A stretch of DNA of 64,000 bases. Source: Lepisosteus oculatus (taxonomy: Eukaryota; Chordata; Actinopteri; Semionotiformes; Lepisosteidae). The stretch is taken from the NCBI RefSeq assembly GCF_040954835.1, contig NC_090723.1:9558001-9622000 (forward strand). The letters are read 5' to 3'. The notes under the pieces are model-generated. The model searched no databases, was not told where the DNA came from, and saw nothing but the letters and a program-made list of their open reading frames with translations. This document shows, piece by piece, positions 22,813 to 34,165 of the stretch. The position numbers were made by a program, and so were the translations under genes. How positions within the stretch are numbered: position 1 is the first letter of the stretch; every line of letters begins with the position of its first letter.

Positions 22813-25800
22813 TCAGGCGTCGATGCGGAAGGACAGCAGCTTCTCCGAGTGCATGTTGTTGAGCGTGCGCAGGTCCGGCAGCTTCAGGAGCAGCTTGGTG
22901 AAGCGGGACGAGTCGCCCGGGCAGCTCTTGGTCACCAGGGTGCGGAGCGCGCGGATCAGGGACTCCTGCAGCAGCTCCACGGAGTTCACGTTCTCGATCC
23001 CGGAGCGATCTGGGGGCGGAGGGCAGAGCCGTCAGTGTGTGGTGGCATTGTCCTACACTACAACATGCCCCCATTCCAGTAGTTTGCTCCCTTACAAAAG
23101 CAGGACTGCGCTACAGTGGAGTTACACCGTTACTCCTGGAGTTTGACCTGCCTGTCTGCATATCCTTGTGGATGTGTACTGAGTGGCAAGTAGGTGTCAA
23201 AAGCACACATCACACAGGTGACCAGTACAAGACTACAAACAAGGCATCCCAGAGGCCTAATGTCCTGACCACCCAGGAAAACCCCAGACTCTTGCCAGGT
23301 CTTCAACTCTTAATGCCTATAAAGGCCAGAATAAGGTTAAGCCACCATCTGAACTAAATAAAATCTAACCAGCGGTTAAATCTCTCTGTCTGCCAACCTG
23401 GATGCCACAAAATTAATGGGCACCTGTCCCCCTATGCCAAACTGCACCCACTGACCAGAAGAAGCCGTTTTTAACCCAGAGATTCTTCACTCAGGAGATC
23501 AGCGTTCCCTAGCAACTTGTGGAGGAGACAGGAGGACACAAAACTTAAAGCATCCTTATCATCCATAAGCATGATCTGGACAAGGACCTCACACCTGGCG
23601 TATGCTTTGGCATACGTTTTGTGTCCTCCCGTCTGGTGCTCTGGTCTACCCGGAGCACCTCCACCGTGGGAGATAAAGAGATAGACCATGTCTGTCTGAA
23701 CCTGCCCCAGCCAGCCTGTCTCCCTGTGTGGCACCCCTCACCTGCAGAGACCAGCACAACTGCGGTAAAGAGACCCAGCTCCTCGGCGGAGAGCTCCAGG
23801 CTGCCGAGTTTCTCGCTGAAGTCGAACATGGCGCCCAGGAGGTCCCCCATGCCCATCCCGCGCAGGGCCTCCAGGCTGTAGGTGGCGCCGGAGATGAAAG
23901 TGACGGTCTGCTCCTTCACGTCGAAGAGCGAGGCAAAGCGCACCATCAGGACCTGCCAGGGGGCGCCGAAGAGCACAGTGAGCGCACTGGGGGCAGAAAT
24001 GCCAGCCTGTCCGCACAGCTGGATTTTAACAGACAGCTGCTTTGCTGTTTTATTAATGCCCAGTTACTCCTTACGCAGGTAACTTGTAATTGTAATGCAG
24101 CACTTTTTAGAAGTAGATCCCATCCCCAACCCCGCCTGTATGAGCACTGATCTGTGTTGCGCTTGTTAAATTAAACCTAGACACAAAGTTCACAAACCGG
24201 TCATCTTGATAAATAATGAACGATGCACAATTCTGTTCAAACTCTGGTCAAGTGGGTCTTGTGTATTTTGGCCTTGCAGGTCACAGAGGGAGGCTAATCA
24301 GGGCTTCTAAAGAGCTGTGGTGCCCAGTTTGTTGGCAGGGTGGGTGTGTGTGTGCGCTGGGTGCTCATCCTAATGTGGCAGGTCTCCGTGGCGAAGTAGC
24401 CCCAGTGGCTGCTCCCCGGGGTGCCCTACCTCAAAGGTCCCGGCTTTGAGCAGGGTGACCTGGTCGTGCTGGGACAGCTCCCGGAAGCCGGGGATGTGCT
24501 TGGCGAACTCGACCACCTCGCGCACCGCCGGGGTGAAGCCGAGGGAGAACTCCTCCCAGATCTCCTGCGCCGACTTGCTGGGGTCCCCGTGGGGGTGCAT
24601 GTTCATGGGACAGGCCTGCGGGGAGCACAGAGCGTCAAAGAGCCTGGATGGTAACAACCGCCCCCCCCCCCAACACACACACACACTTGCACGTCAGCTT
24701 GTGGATGAGATCCCCCTCAGTTCCTCCGATCAGGGGTGTGTGTTCCTGATTGACCACAGGCTGCGGGGGGGGGGGGTGTTTCCCCTCCTCCCTGTCTGTG
24801 GGGCTCCCTGACCCTACTGATCTGCATCACCTGTATCACCAGCAAAGCAGCTGTCTGTTTGAACAGAATTGTAAGACTTTTGGGTACTGTTCTGTTCTAG
24901 TTTGTTCTTTGCATGTCCTGGACTGTGAGTAACTCTTCTTAGCGCACTTCTCACTCTACTGATTGAATTGTACGTATTGTATTAATATTATTGTACCATT
25001 CGTTACACTGTGGCTGTGTTGTCTGTGTGAAGCTGCTGTTGCACGGCAATTTCCCTCACGGGATCAATAAAGTATCTATCTATCCCATGAGCCATCAAGC
25101 CAGAGCCGAAAAGTTATCTTTCTGAAAGGGGTTTCACCTGGACAGAACGAAAATGTCTTTTTCCCTGAAACGGAGACGGCTCCTTTCTGACCCTGCTCTT
25201 GCTGCGGCGTGTGCAGAGCACTGTGTTGAAATGAGTCCGTACTGAGAGGTCTGTTTCAACGCCTTGCAGCAACACTCCTGCCAAGGTCTCCCGGATCACA
25301 CGGAGATCCGGGTTCCTTCTGTTTCCTTCATCTTTTACTGAAGCCATCTGCTGCTCCCAGCAGAGCTCTGCTGCTCGCGTCCTGCGGTGTCTGGTTTCAT
25401 TCGGGCGCAGAGCCTGACGGATCAGGTGGCTGTGAAGTGTGAGGTGGACAGCAGGAGGACAGCACTCACCAGCAAGACATCGGGGCGACTCTTCCAGGGG
25501 CAGTTCTGCCCCTGCAGGCCGTTGGCCGGCACACGGTTGGGCTCCTGCCCGTGGGCATGGGGCGCGGCGGGCACGAACAGGTTGCTGTGGCAGAGCCGGT
25601 GCCCGTTGGCGTTGTTCTGGTGGGGGAAGGCGTGGCCGTGCCCGTTGGCGTAGGGGCCGGCGGAGAGCAGGTGGCACCCGTTCTTCGGTGGGCCGGCGTA
25701 GCCGTTGTGGGCCAGCACGTTGTTGTCGTGGTGATAGATAGTGTTCAGCCCGTTCAGCTGGTACCCGCTGGAGCACAGGTTGGCCTCCCAGTTGTCCAGC

Positions 25801-28800
25801 CCCCTGGCCTCCCCGCTGTGCGGCCGCAGGCCAGGTGGGGCCAGCTTGTCGTGGGCGTAGACGAAGGTCTCGCGGTGCGCCCGGGCCACGACGGCGATGG
25901 TGTGGTCCACGCCGGGACTGGGGCAGGGGGGCGGCAGGGCGGGCGGGGGCGCGGCCAGGGGCAGGGGGCTCTGCGAGAGTGGGGGCGGGGGCAGGGGCAG
26001 GGGGGAGAGGGGCGTGGGCGGCTGTGCCAGGGGCTGCGGCGCGGCCTGGGCGGGCAGTGCCAGGGGGGGCAGCTGGAGCTCGCTGTGCAGCTGGTTGTTG
26101 ACCATGTTGTTCATGGCGCTCTGCATCTCCGCCAGCATCCGCTGCTTCTCCCTCTTGGGGATCCGGCCGAAACGCACAGCTGCACAAACACAGGGGCAGA
26201 GGGGGGTCACTCACTAGCACTGACCGCTGCACAAACACAGGGGCACAGGGGGGTCACTCACTAGCACTGACCGCTGCACAAACACAGGAGCACAGGGGGG
26301 TCACTCACTAGCACTGACCGCTGCACAAACACAGGGGCAGAGGGGGGTCACCCGCTAGCACTGACCACTGCACAGGGGGGTCACTCGCTAGCACTGACCA
26401 CTGCACAGGGGGGTCCCCCGCTAGCACTGACCACTGCACAGGGGGGTCACCCGCTAGCACTGACCGCTGCTCAGGGGGGTCACTCGATAGCACTGACTGC
26501 TGCTCAGGGGGGTCACTCGCTAGCACAGACCGCCGCTCAGGGGGGTCACTCGCTAGCTCTGACCGCCGCTCAGGGGGGTCACTCGCTAGCTCTGACCGCC
26601 GCTCAGGGGGGTCACTCGCTAGCTCTGACCGCCGCTCAGGGGGGTCACTCGCTAGCACTGACCGCTGCACAGGGGGGTCACTCGCTAGCACTGAATCAAC
26701 GTGGAGGGCACAAGCAGACACCCGCGTGCCAGGAGGCACTTCTTAACACGCAGGGCAGCAGAGCCTGGGAGACACTGCCCAGCCACGCCGGAGGAGCTCC
26801 TGGGCTCAGTGAAGCAGGCGGGACGGGCGAGTGGCCCCTGGCGGGGGCGCGGCAGGGGGCGGGGGGCGGGGGGCCACTCACCGTCCCGGGACATGCCCAC
26901 TGAGAGACACTTCTTGAAGCGGCACTGCTGGCAGCGGTTGCGGTTGATTCTGACGATGGAGCAGCTCTCGTTCTTCAGGCACTTCTTGTACTGGATGTTC
27001 TGCTGGATGCTGCGCCGGAAGAAGCCCTGCAGGCAGGGGGCAGCAGAGAGGGGGGTTAGAGAGGAGAGGGGGGCCGAGACCGACAGGCAGGGAGACAGAG
27101 GTGCCCCTGCAGGGCCTGGCTGAGCCCCGGAGGCATGTAGGGGGGGTGTACAGGGAGTTGAGTTTGGGGTGTACAGTGTGTGGGGGGGTGTACAGTGAGT
27201 TGAGTTTGGGGTGTACAGTGTGTGTGTGGAGGTGTACAGGGAGTTGAGTTTGGGGTGTACAGTGTGTGGGGGGGTGTACAGGGAGTTGAGTTTGGGGTGT
27301 ACAGTGTGTGGGGGGGTGTACAGGGAGTTGAGTTTGGGGTGTACAGTGTGTGTGTGGAGGTGTACAGGGAGTTGAGTTTGGGGTGTACAGTGTGTGGGGG
27401 GGTGTACAGGGAGTTGAGTTTGGGGTGTACAGTGTGTGGGGGGCTCACCTTGCAGCCCTCACAGGCATGGACTCCGTAGTGGAACCCCGAAGCCACGTCG
27501 CCACACACCTTGCAGAGCAGCACCATTCCGTTCAGCTCTGCAGGGACAAACAGCAACACAGGTCACCTCCGCCTCTGCAATACAGTCACCTGCTCTGGAA
27601 TACTGAGGTCACCCTCCCCCCTCTGCAATACAGAGTCACCTGCTCTGCAATACTGGGGTCACCCCCCACTGCAATACTGGGGTCATCCTCACCCCTCTGG
27701 AATACAGTCACCTGCTCTGCAATACTGGGGTCACCCCCCACTGCAGTACATCGTCACCTACTCTGCAATACTGAGGTCACCCTCACCCCTCTGCAATACA
27801 TAGTCACCTACTCTGCAATACTGGGGTCACCCTCCCCCGGCCCCCGGCTGTACTCACTGGTGATGCTGGCGCTGGCCTTGCTGGGGGAGGCGCGGGAGAG
27901 GCCCCCCTCGTCCCGGCCCAGCGGGGAGCCCGAGTCCTCTCCGGGGCTAGGGTACGGGCGCGAGGAGTCCTGGCACAGCGAGCCGCCGGGGGAGGGCAGC
28001 GCCAGCGACTGGACGCTGCTGTTGGAGCTGTCGCTGTAGAGCGACACGGGGCTCGTCCGGCTCGGGGACCCCCCCGCGGGGCCGATGTAGGAGATGACCC
28101 CCCCTGGGGAGAGGGAGAGGGAGAGGAGGCGTCAGTCACAAGCCTGCTTCAGCTCGGGCCGGGAGCTGCGTCAGCATGCGTAGTCTGCAAAGCAACAAGT
28201 AAGGGCTTATTCTGAACAAAATATAGGTTTATTATTAATAGAATTCTCCTGCAGGTTTTGAAGTCACCCCTCTCCACTTTGCACTTCCTGAGTGTCCTCT
28301 CTTCCCCTCCTGCCTCCTCCCCTCTCCCAGCTTTTGATCTTCTGTGCCGTTTCATCTTTGCTGTCTGCCCTGTCTTTCTCACACCCGAAGAAGGCTCCAC
28401 AGCCGAAACGTTGTGTTTCCTCTCTTCTCTTTTCAGCCTGGAATAAACCTTTACTTGTTCCTTTACAAGCCTGCTTGTGTTGCCTCGTTCTGAATCACAG
28501 AATATAGCGCCGTGCATCCCTGGAGACTGAATCTCTTTCGTGATGGAAATCGGAGGTTTTTACTTTCACTGTGGTCTGAAATGAACTCAGTCCTGTTGAT
28601 TCTTTTTAACCCCCAACACATGAAAACAGCCTTGCAGTTCCCCTTTACTGCAATAGTGCCCCCTGCTGGAGGCTGCAGAAGAGACGCCAAACCTGGCTGG
28701 GCACTAGGGCAGCCAGGCACTAGGACAGCTTTCAGTGCTGCTTGTGGCTGCTGGGGACCATGCTGGTTTCGGACAAAAGCCAGAACCGTGCCTGGGGTGA

Positions 28801-31800
28801 GAAGGCAGGTCTCTCCCAGCCCCCTCTTGTGGGTTCTCGGAACCACGCTGCGCTGCCGCACACGGTCTGCGCAGACCTCTGCGCAGGGGACCGGGTGACA
28901 TCATGCAGCAGCTGTTGTGAAAACGCTCATCTGCGCAGATCAGCAGGAGTTTCACCACGCCAGAACTCTCCTTCACCAGCAGCTGACTGTTCTGCGATGC
29001 TTCTCTGGTAAAAAACGTTCCTTAAATGTAGAGAATAAGCTGACTATAAGCTTGTAGACGTATAAGATTGATATTTCGTTTTTAGATTGGTAAACGTTAA
29101 TAATAGTTTGTCCATTTGTCCTATCCAGCTGTTTTCATGCTTTTAGTTATTGATTCCACATCATATTGTATTATATTAATTATATTATTTAACTGAACTT
29201 TAAAATGAATATGGTGCAAAGTGACAGAGTGGGCGGTGTTATAAACTAGTCTAGGTTTATATAAATCACAGGGCAGTGAGGTTTGTGCACAAGGAAACAC
29301 AGGGACACGTTGTCTACAGCCTCTCCAGCGTCAGGACTGGACAGGCGGTGGACTTTCCCTGCACTGCTGACACAATCACCGAGGGGACTGTGTAGCAGCA
29401 CCTGGGCCACGACACCACCCATCAGGAGTGTCCTGGACTGCGCGGAGCTCCTCTCGGTCCCGGGTCACGTGGCTCGGGGACGCGGCGAGGAGCGACACGT
29501 GGCTTAACGGTGGGGTTGATACCGGAGACGGACAGCCTCGGCTGTGCTTACTAACACGTCAGGGTTTCAGAAATCCCCTGCGCACACTGTGAAGCCTGCG
29601 GTGAACCGCTCGCACGGGCAGACACGCCCTGTTTCGGACGGGTCCCGCTGTTGGATAAACCTGCGGACTTGCAGAATATCACAACAGTGAAAACCCCTGC
29701 TGCCCCCGGAGATTTTCCACTGTATTTACACTGTGTGAAGCGAAACTGATTATTCAGCACTGGACCTTGTTTTTCTTTCAAATTACAACAACACCACTGC
29801 CTGCTGCCAACTTTTTAATCACAAGTACACCATAAGAGGGTCATATGACTGCAGAGCCACCATAAATATTTGCGTTTTTACCTGCAGATTGCCACTACCC
29901 ACTAATCACTAACAGATCCATGGATCTACGCCCTTGGCACTGCTTTGAAAACAGGTTATAAAACTGCACAGAGGAACGAAAACACCAGCCCCTGCCTCTC
30001 ACCCCAGCCCTCACTAACATAGTCCGACTGTTTTTTTTCATGAACTGCTTGTTATTCTTCTGTCCGAGCTCTGAGGTTTTATATGTAAGATATCTAATAG
30101 GGTGGATATTTTGAGCAATCAACTGCAAAAGCCCATAATTCCTACATGTATAAAGCTAAATAAGAAAATAATTCGGTTAACCGTTCAATTAACTATTGAT
30201 CTGAATGCAGGCCTACTGCCTTGTCTACAAAAAAAATAGATTTTGTTTTTCTCAGTTTCACGTTTTATTTTTACATCCTCGTGTTCTAACAATTCATCCC
30301 AAGAACACCGGCAGCGCGATTGGAGGCGGTATTGTGAGTGGAGACCGGGCGTCGTGTTTTCTCCTCTCTCCTTCGTCGCTCGTGTCTGTGGTCTCCGGCT
30401 GTGTCGCGCGCGGTGCCCACGGGCGCATTGCGTAATCCCCGGCTCGGGGAACAAAAGGTCAAAGGGTCACTGTGTCAGGTGGAACCGCCGCGTCCACACG
30501 TGCGTCCTGCTTGCCGGCCACTGGCCCTGCAGAACGGCGTCACGCCCGCCTGATCCCGGGAGCAGGCAGGGAGCCCTACAGAGGATTTTACTTTGCTGTA
30601 AATTTGTATTATATATAATTTGTGTATTATAAGTTTGAAATACACTATGCACGTATGACGTACGCCTGTGTAAGTGCGCATGCCCTAAAGAACGCCTAGT
30701 TGTCTGCTTTCTGGTGCCATTATAGAACAGCTTGGCAATAAAGGCTTGGTTACCAGGCAACAGGTTTCTCTGTGAGACTTTTCACCTGATTTAAATACAC
30801 TAAAAGTCTACTGAGGGGAGCAAAGGCGCAATGCCACGTGATGCCAAATGCCCCCCACCCTTTTGTTTTTGAGGCACCCCCGTGCTGTTGCCACGCTCGG
30901 CCACAGGGCCGGAGAAAGGGGTCACCACAGCCCGCGTGCGTGGGAGCTGCAGTGTGAATCAGCTGGAGTCACACCCCCGCTCCACGTGCGCCACCACACC
31001 ACAGGCTCCTCAACGAGACCGCCCCCTCCTTCCCGCACACATTGACACAGCTCTCGTCTGAGATCAGCCCACTAGCCCGGGCTGCCGGGGAAAGCACAAG
31101 CGAAGGAAACGCCACCATAGACCCCCGTTATCGCAGAAAGCAATGGCTTAACAGTTTATTAGTAAATATAATAGGCATGGATATCTTCAAATAAAACAGG
31201 ATTCAATCTGTCTTGATCCGCTCCAACTGATTTTCCATATGTTAACGTTTAGGAAAAAGCATACAACCTGCCAATCCGCCTATTTCTCCACAGTTCTTCG
31301 CTTCTAGGTTAATTTTTTAATTAAACTTCCACTTTCTAGAGAGCCGGAGCCGCAGGTGCCCCGCCCTTTTCACGATATACTCCCGCAGGAACCAATCACC
31401 GAGCGCACAGGCGCCTGACGTCACGCGCCGGCCCAGCCTTGTGGGCGGGGAGATGGTGGGGGGGGGTGACGTAATCTTATGTAATGAGCTAGCCGCCTGC
31501 CAATGGAGAGGAAGTAGGGCTCAGGATGAAAACAAAACGCACATGGCTAGCCTGCGCGAGCCATGTGAGGTTCAACAGGGCTTGGAACTCCGTACACCTG
31601 ACTTTCACGTCCTGACCTAGATACAGAAACTGCTGGAAACGGAGATCCTTCACCTGTGCCGGCTCACTTTCCAGTCCTCACTGCTCCCCGTTGTAAGATT
31701 GCCAGAGAAAGCGGACGAGGCGTTGGCGGACGGAATGATCGCTTTGCCTCGCTAGAGCGCTTTTCAGACCCCGCGTTCACACAGGAGGGTACCCCAGCAT

Positions 31801-32442
31801 GGGGCAGGTGAAGAGCGGCGGCTCTCCGTGAGGCAGGGGAAACGCACAGATTAGCGGATCAATGTCGGTCATCACACCGCCTAGCCGGTTCGGTTCGGAA
31901 TCACACAGGCTGAGCCCATCACCGCACATTCGTTTGTGTGTCAGCAACAGCAAACAGAATCTCAGTTCTTTTTGCATTACTTTTATTATCCATAAAACTT
32001 GCAATCGCTCGCTATTGGGTTAATAAATACATAAAACCGCGTGAACGCTCTACAGCTCCTAAACACCGCTATTCTAGTTAGAGCTCAATGCACGAATGAG
32101 TCAGGCGCTTATCAGAACTGTGCCCGTGTTCAACTGAGCCCAAACCTCTGTGTGCGGTTGATCAGACAGGGATGAGCAAGGAAATATCTACGAATTAACA
32201 AGATCCGTCAATCCAAGGGTAACTGTCCTCCGCCATTCGGATCTCCTATATCCCCAAACCATAAACTCCAGTTTCAGGAAGAATTCCCTGTGACATGCGA
32301 GCAGTTCAAGATACTACCGGAACAACACTAAGCCTCCTGAACGCAATCGGAGAACTCGAAATGAAAGAAAGTATTAAACGAGGCTCCGCACACTCCGGTA
32401 ATTACCTGTGTTGTTGTTATTCGTGTCCATGGTCGTTGTCAT
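22813..32442 (-). CDS. nr1d1: NR1D1 / Rev-erb-alpha nuclear receptor, complete
   Basis: Haem-binding orphan nuclear receptor. It represses clock and metabolic genes from RORE sites by recruiting NCoR/HDAC3. The eight coding exons, in gene order, are 32406-32442, 27858-28103, 27449-27537, 26882-27026, 25470-26179, 24430-24615, 23742-23952 and 22813-23009. All borders are AG/GT and in phase, giving 606 residues (human about 614). The start [20 protein letters not shown] matches Rev-erb-alpha. The DNA-binding domain spans residues about 103-168 ([21 protein letters not shown]-box CEGCKGFFRR). The T/A-box [13 protein letters not shown] follows. A Pro/Leu/Ala-rich hinge comes next, then the ligand-binding domain ([27 protein letters not shown]) ending [11 protein letters not shown] with no helix 12, as in the family. 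The haem ligands are kept: Cys in ACPMNM (about 411) and His in NNMHSEK (about 595). It is convergent with the zwint-like gene and divergent from msl1. Confidence 0.97.
24940..25085 (+). repeat. LINE 3' tail
   Basis: 'tgtacgtattgtattaatat', 'cattcgttacactgtgg', 'ttccctcacgggatcaataa', then 'agtatctatctatc' (start of a TCTA tail). It lies in nr1d1 intron 5 and mirrors the inverted copy at 14128. Confidence 0.8.
26190..26695. repeat. minisatellite in nr1d1 intron 4
   Basis: Left part: units of about 48 bp containing 'cgctgcacaaacacaggggc'. Right part: about eleven 33-bp units such as 'ggggggtcactcgctagc' plus 'tctgaccgccgctca'. Because 33 is divisible by three, one minus frame stays open with an 11-residue repeat ([11 protein letters not shown]). 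This is not a gene. The array fills most of the 702-bp intron. Confidence 0.92.
27130..27446. repeat. minisatellite in nr1d1 intron 3
   Basis: Tandem units of about 42 bp, 'ggtgtacagggagttgagtt' plus 'tggggtgtacagtgtgtg', about seven copies. It abuts the splice donor between the two zinc-finger exons (donor at 27443-27448). Confidence 0.92.
27556..27838. repeat. minisatellite in nr1d1 intron 2
   Basis: Degenerate tandem units based on 'ctctgcaatactggggtcac' and 'cccccactgcaatac', about ten partial copies. It fills the 320-bp intron from close to the acceptor up to near the donor of exon 2. Confidence 0.9.
28380..28470 (+). repeat. hammerhead-like repeat family copy
   Basis: 'cacccgaagaaggctccac', 'agccgaaacgttgtgtttc', then 'cagcctggaataaaccttta'. 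It lies in nr1d1 intron 1. The core is CCGAAGA (28385-28391), stem GGC/GCC and GAAA (28405-28408). See findings. Confidence 0.65.
29466..30988. promoter_or_regulatory. cluster of CACGTG E-boxes in nr1d1 intron 1
   Basis: Perfect CACGTG at 29466-29471, 29496-29501, 30497-30502, 30835-30840 and 30983-30988. NR1D1 is a known CLOCK:BMAL1 target through E-boxes in its promoter and intron 1. Assignment here is by motif and position only. Confidence 0.45.
31370..31570. promoter_or_regulatory. CpG-rich candidate alternative promoter in nr1d1 intron 1 (CRE, D-box, CCAAT)
   Basis: CCAAT at 31392-31396 and 31500-31504, a full CRE TGACGTCA at 31416-31423, GGGCGGGG nearby, and a perfect D-box TTATGTAA at 31477-31484 right after TGACGTAAT at 31468-31476. 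D-boxes bind PAR-bZIP factors and NFIL3, which act on Rev-erb-alpha in the clock. Mammalian NR1D1 is reported to have more than one promoter. Strand and start site are not visible. Confidence 0.45.
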
Positions 32443-33020
32443 CTGAAAAGCCAGGAGAGTCATGCAGGTATGTGTGAACTAGCAGACACCCCTGAGGTAA
32501 AGGCGGCTTTGGTTTGGCTTCACGTTTCCTTGGCTGTATGGGGTCAGATTTATGCGATACAGAATCTACCACAACTTTGCCATTTTGTAGCTGAGACTTG
32601 CGCCTTGCAAAACGAATAAAAACAGTGTTTTGTCTCGCAGGGAGGCTGCCGTGGATCGCAGGGAAGTGAACTCTCTGCACAGGAGCTCGCTCGGGGAAGG
32701 CGGCGTGCGCGGGTGCGAGCTCTCGCGCGGTCGGTGTGGCTCTGAGCCGCAGCGCTCGCGCCGGCCAGGTTTTGCTCAGCCTGCCCGCGTCCCCGGGAAC
32801 GGCGCACGGCCCCGCGGCGCATGCGCGGCCCCGCCTCACCCGTCGCTGGAGCTGCCCCGCACGAGGCTGAAAACGCGACCATGTGACCCCGGGGAGTGCC
32901 TCGTGCCCCAGTGACACACTTTTTTTCTGCGGCTCATTTCATTATTTATTTTTATTTCATCTTCGCGCACGTGGGGGAGGAGGTTGCGAGGACAGCGATG
33001 GGAATTGTAGTTTGTTACTG
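32443..33020 (-). promoter_or_regulatory. nr1d1 5' region / CpG island
   Basis: GC- and CpG-rich sequence upstream of the start codon (densest at 32630-32900). It has one CACGTG (32968-32973) and a ZNF143/THAP11-type motif reading AACTACAATTCCCAT on the minus strand (about 32999-33013). Probably 5'UTR plus promoter P1. No obvious TATA box. Confidence 0.55.
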
Positions 33021-33739
33021 AATTTATCTCTCCAAAAAAATTCTTAATAACAGGGACGTCTTCATTCATGCAGCTCGGGATGTTGGATACACAGTATTTG
33101 CAGCGATGTGTGTTGCTTTATCGATTCCGTTTGAGTGATATTAGTAATAAATAATACATGCATTCATATATTAATGGCAATGAAGCAAAACTAACACGTT
33201 TTCCCTTCTTAAATTGTGACCTATAAGCTCCTGCACAGCTGACAAACCCGCACAGAGGCTTGAAACAGGATGTCTCGCTCAGCACCGGAGGGCCCAGTGT
33301 CCTGTCGTGTAACTCAGATCTTAGTTCGTGTATTCAATAAATAATTGACATGAATTCATTACAAAACTTCTAAACAGGTTCAGACGTGTTTTTTCGGTAC
33401 TTGGACATTTAACGAAGGGGATGTGTTGCGTTATCTACTCGAAAAGATCATAAGGTGGTTTGCCTGATTAAGAAATATTTAGATGAACTGTTTAATTGAT
33501 TACTCAGAATGGAAAAAGAACCAGGTCTTCCAGAAAAACAGCCTGACACCTTCTGTAACACACCGAGAACATAACAGGCTCCAGGCACCCGCCGCTCGCG
33601 GAAAGACTCGAACCCGGGCCAGCGGAGCCGCGAGACAGCAACACTTCCCCCCGTTTATGCGTCCGGATCCCTATTTAGCTTAATGGATATATATATAGTT
33701 TCTGACTATATACACACACACATTAATTTTCTAAACGCT

Positions 33740-33978
33740 TAATCCAACACAGGGGATCGGGAGCCTAACCGGCAGGAAACACCCGGTGCAGGACGCCCGT
33801 CCATCAGAGGGCAGATACAGACCAGGGCCAGTTAACCCACCAGCGTGTCTCTGGACTGGGGGAGGAAACCCAGCTGAACACACGGAGAACATACAGACTC
33901 CACGCACACAGCCCCCCCGGGAATTGAACCCGGCGCCCCAGTGCCACGAGGCGGCAATGCTGACCACAGTCAAATTAG
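33740..33978 (-). repeat. nearly complete SINE copy ('gtggagtttg' family)
   Basis: On the minus strand it begins with a tRNA-like head (B-box as gggttcaattcccggg), followed by 'gtggagtctgtatgttctcc' and a tail with 'ggacgggcgtcctg'. Confidence 0.75.
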
Positions 33979-34104
33979 ACAAATGAGACTTCAACAGTTA
34001 TGATGGTTCCAAACCGCACCAAGAGAAATACTAAACCGCGATCCAGACAGTTTGCCAAAGTTAATTACCCTGTTATCAGACGTGTAGAATATCTTAGGGC
34101 TTTC

Positions 34105-34165
34105 TTTTTCTTTTAAGATCACTTTATTAGCAATATACAATTTCTTGCATTAGGAATTTTACCTG
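34105..34165 (-). repeat. fragment of the 'tttattgggccctatacaat' repeat family
   Basis: 'gatcactttattagcaatat' then 'acaatttcttgcattaggaa' matches the tail part of the element at 36225. Confidence 0.6.

Noticed and set aside
25551-26264. 237-residue plus frame rich in G, V and Q
   Set aside because: Antisense shadow of GC-rich nr1d1 exon 5.
26308-26739. 143-residue minus frame with an 11-residue repeat
   Set aside because: The 33-bp intronic minisatellite is divisible by three, so the frame stays open; it lies in nr1d1 intron 4 and has no independent support.
27130-27446. Regular repeats that could suggest a CRISPR-like array
   Set aside because: Tandem units without unique spacers in an intron of an animal gene; a minisatellite.
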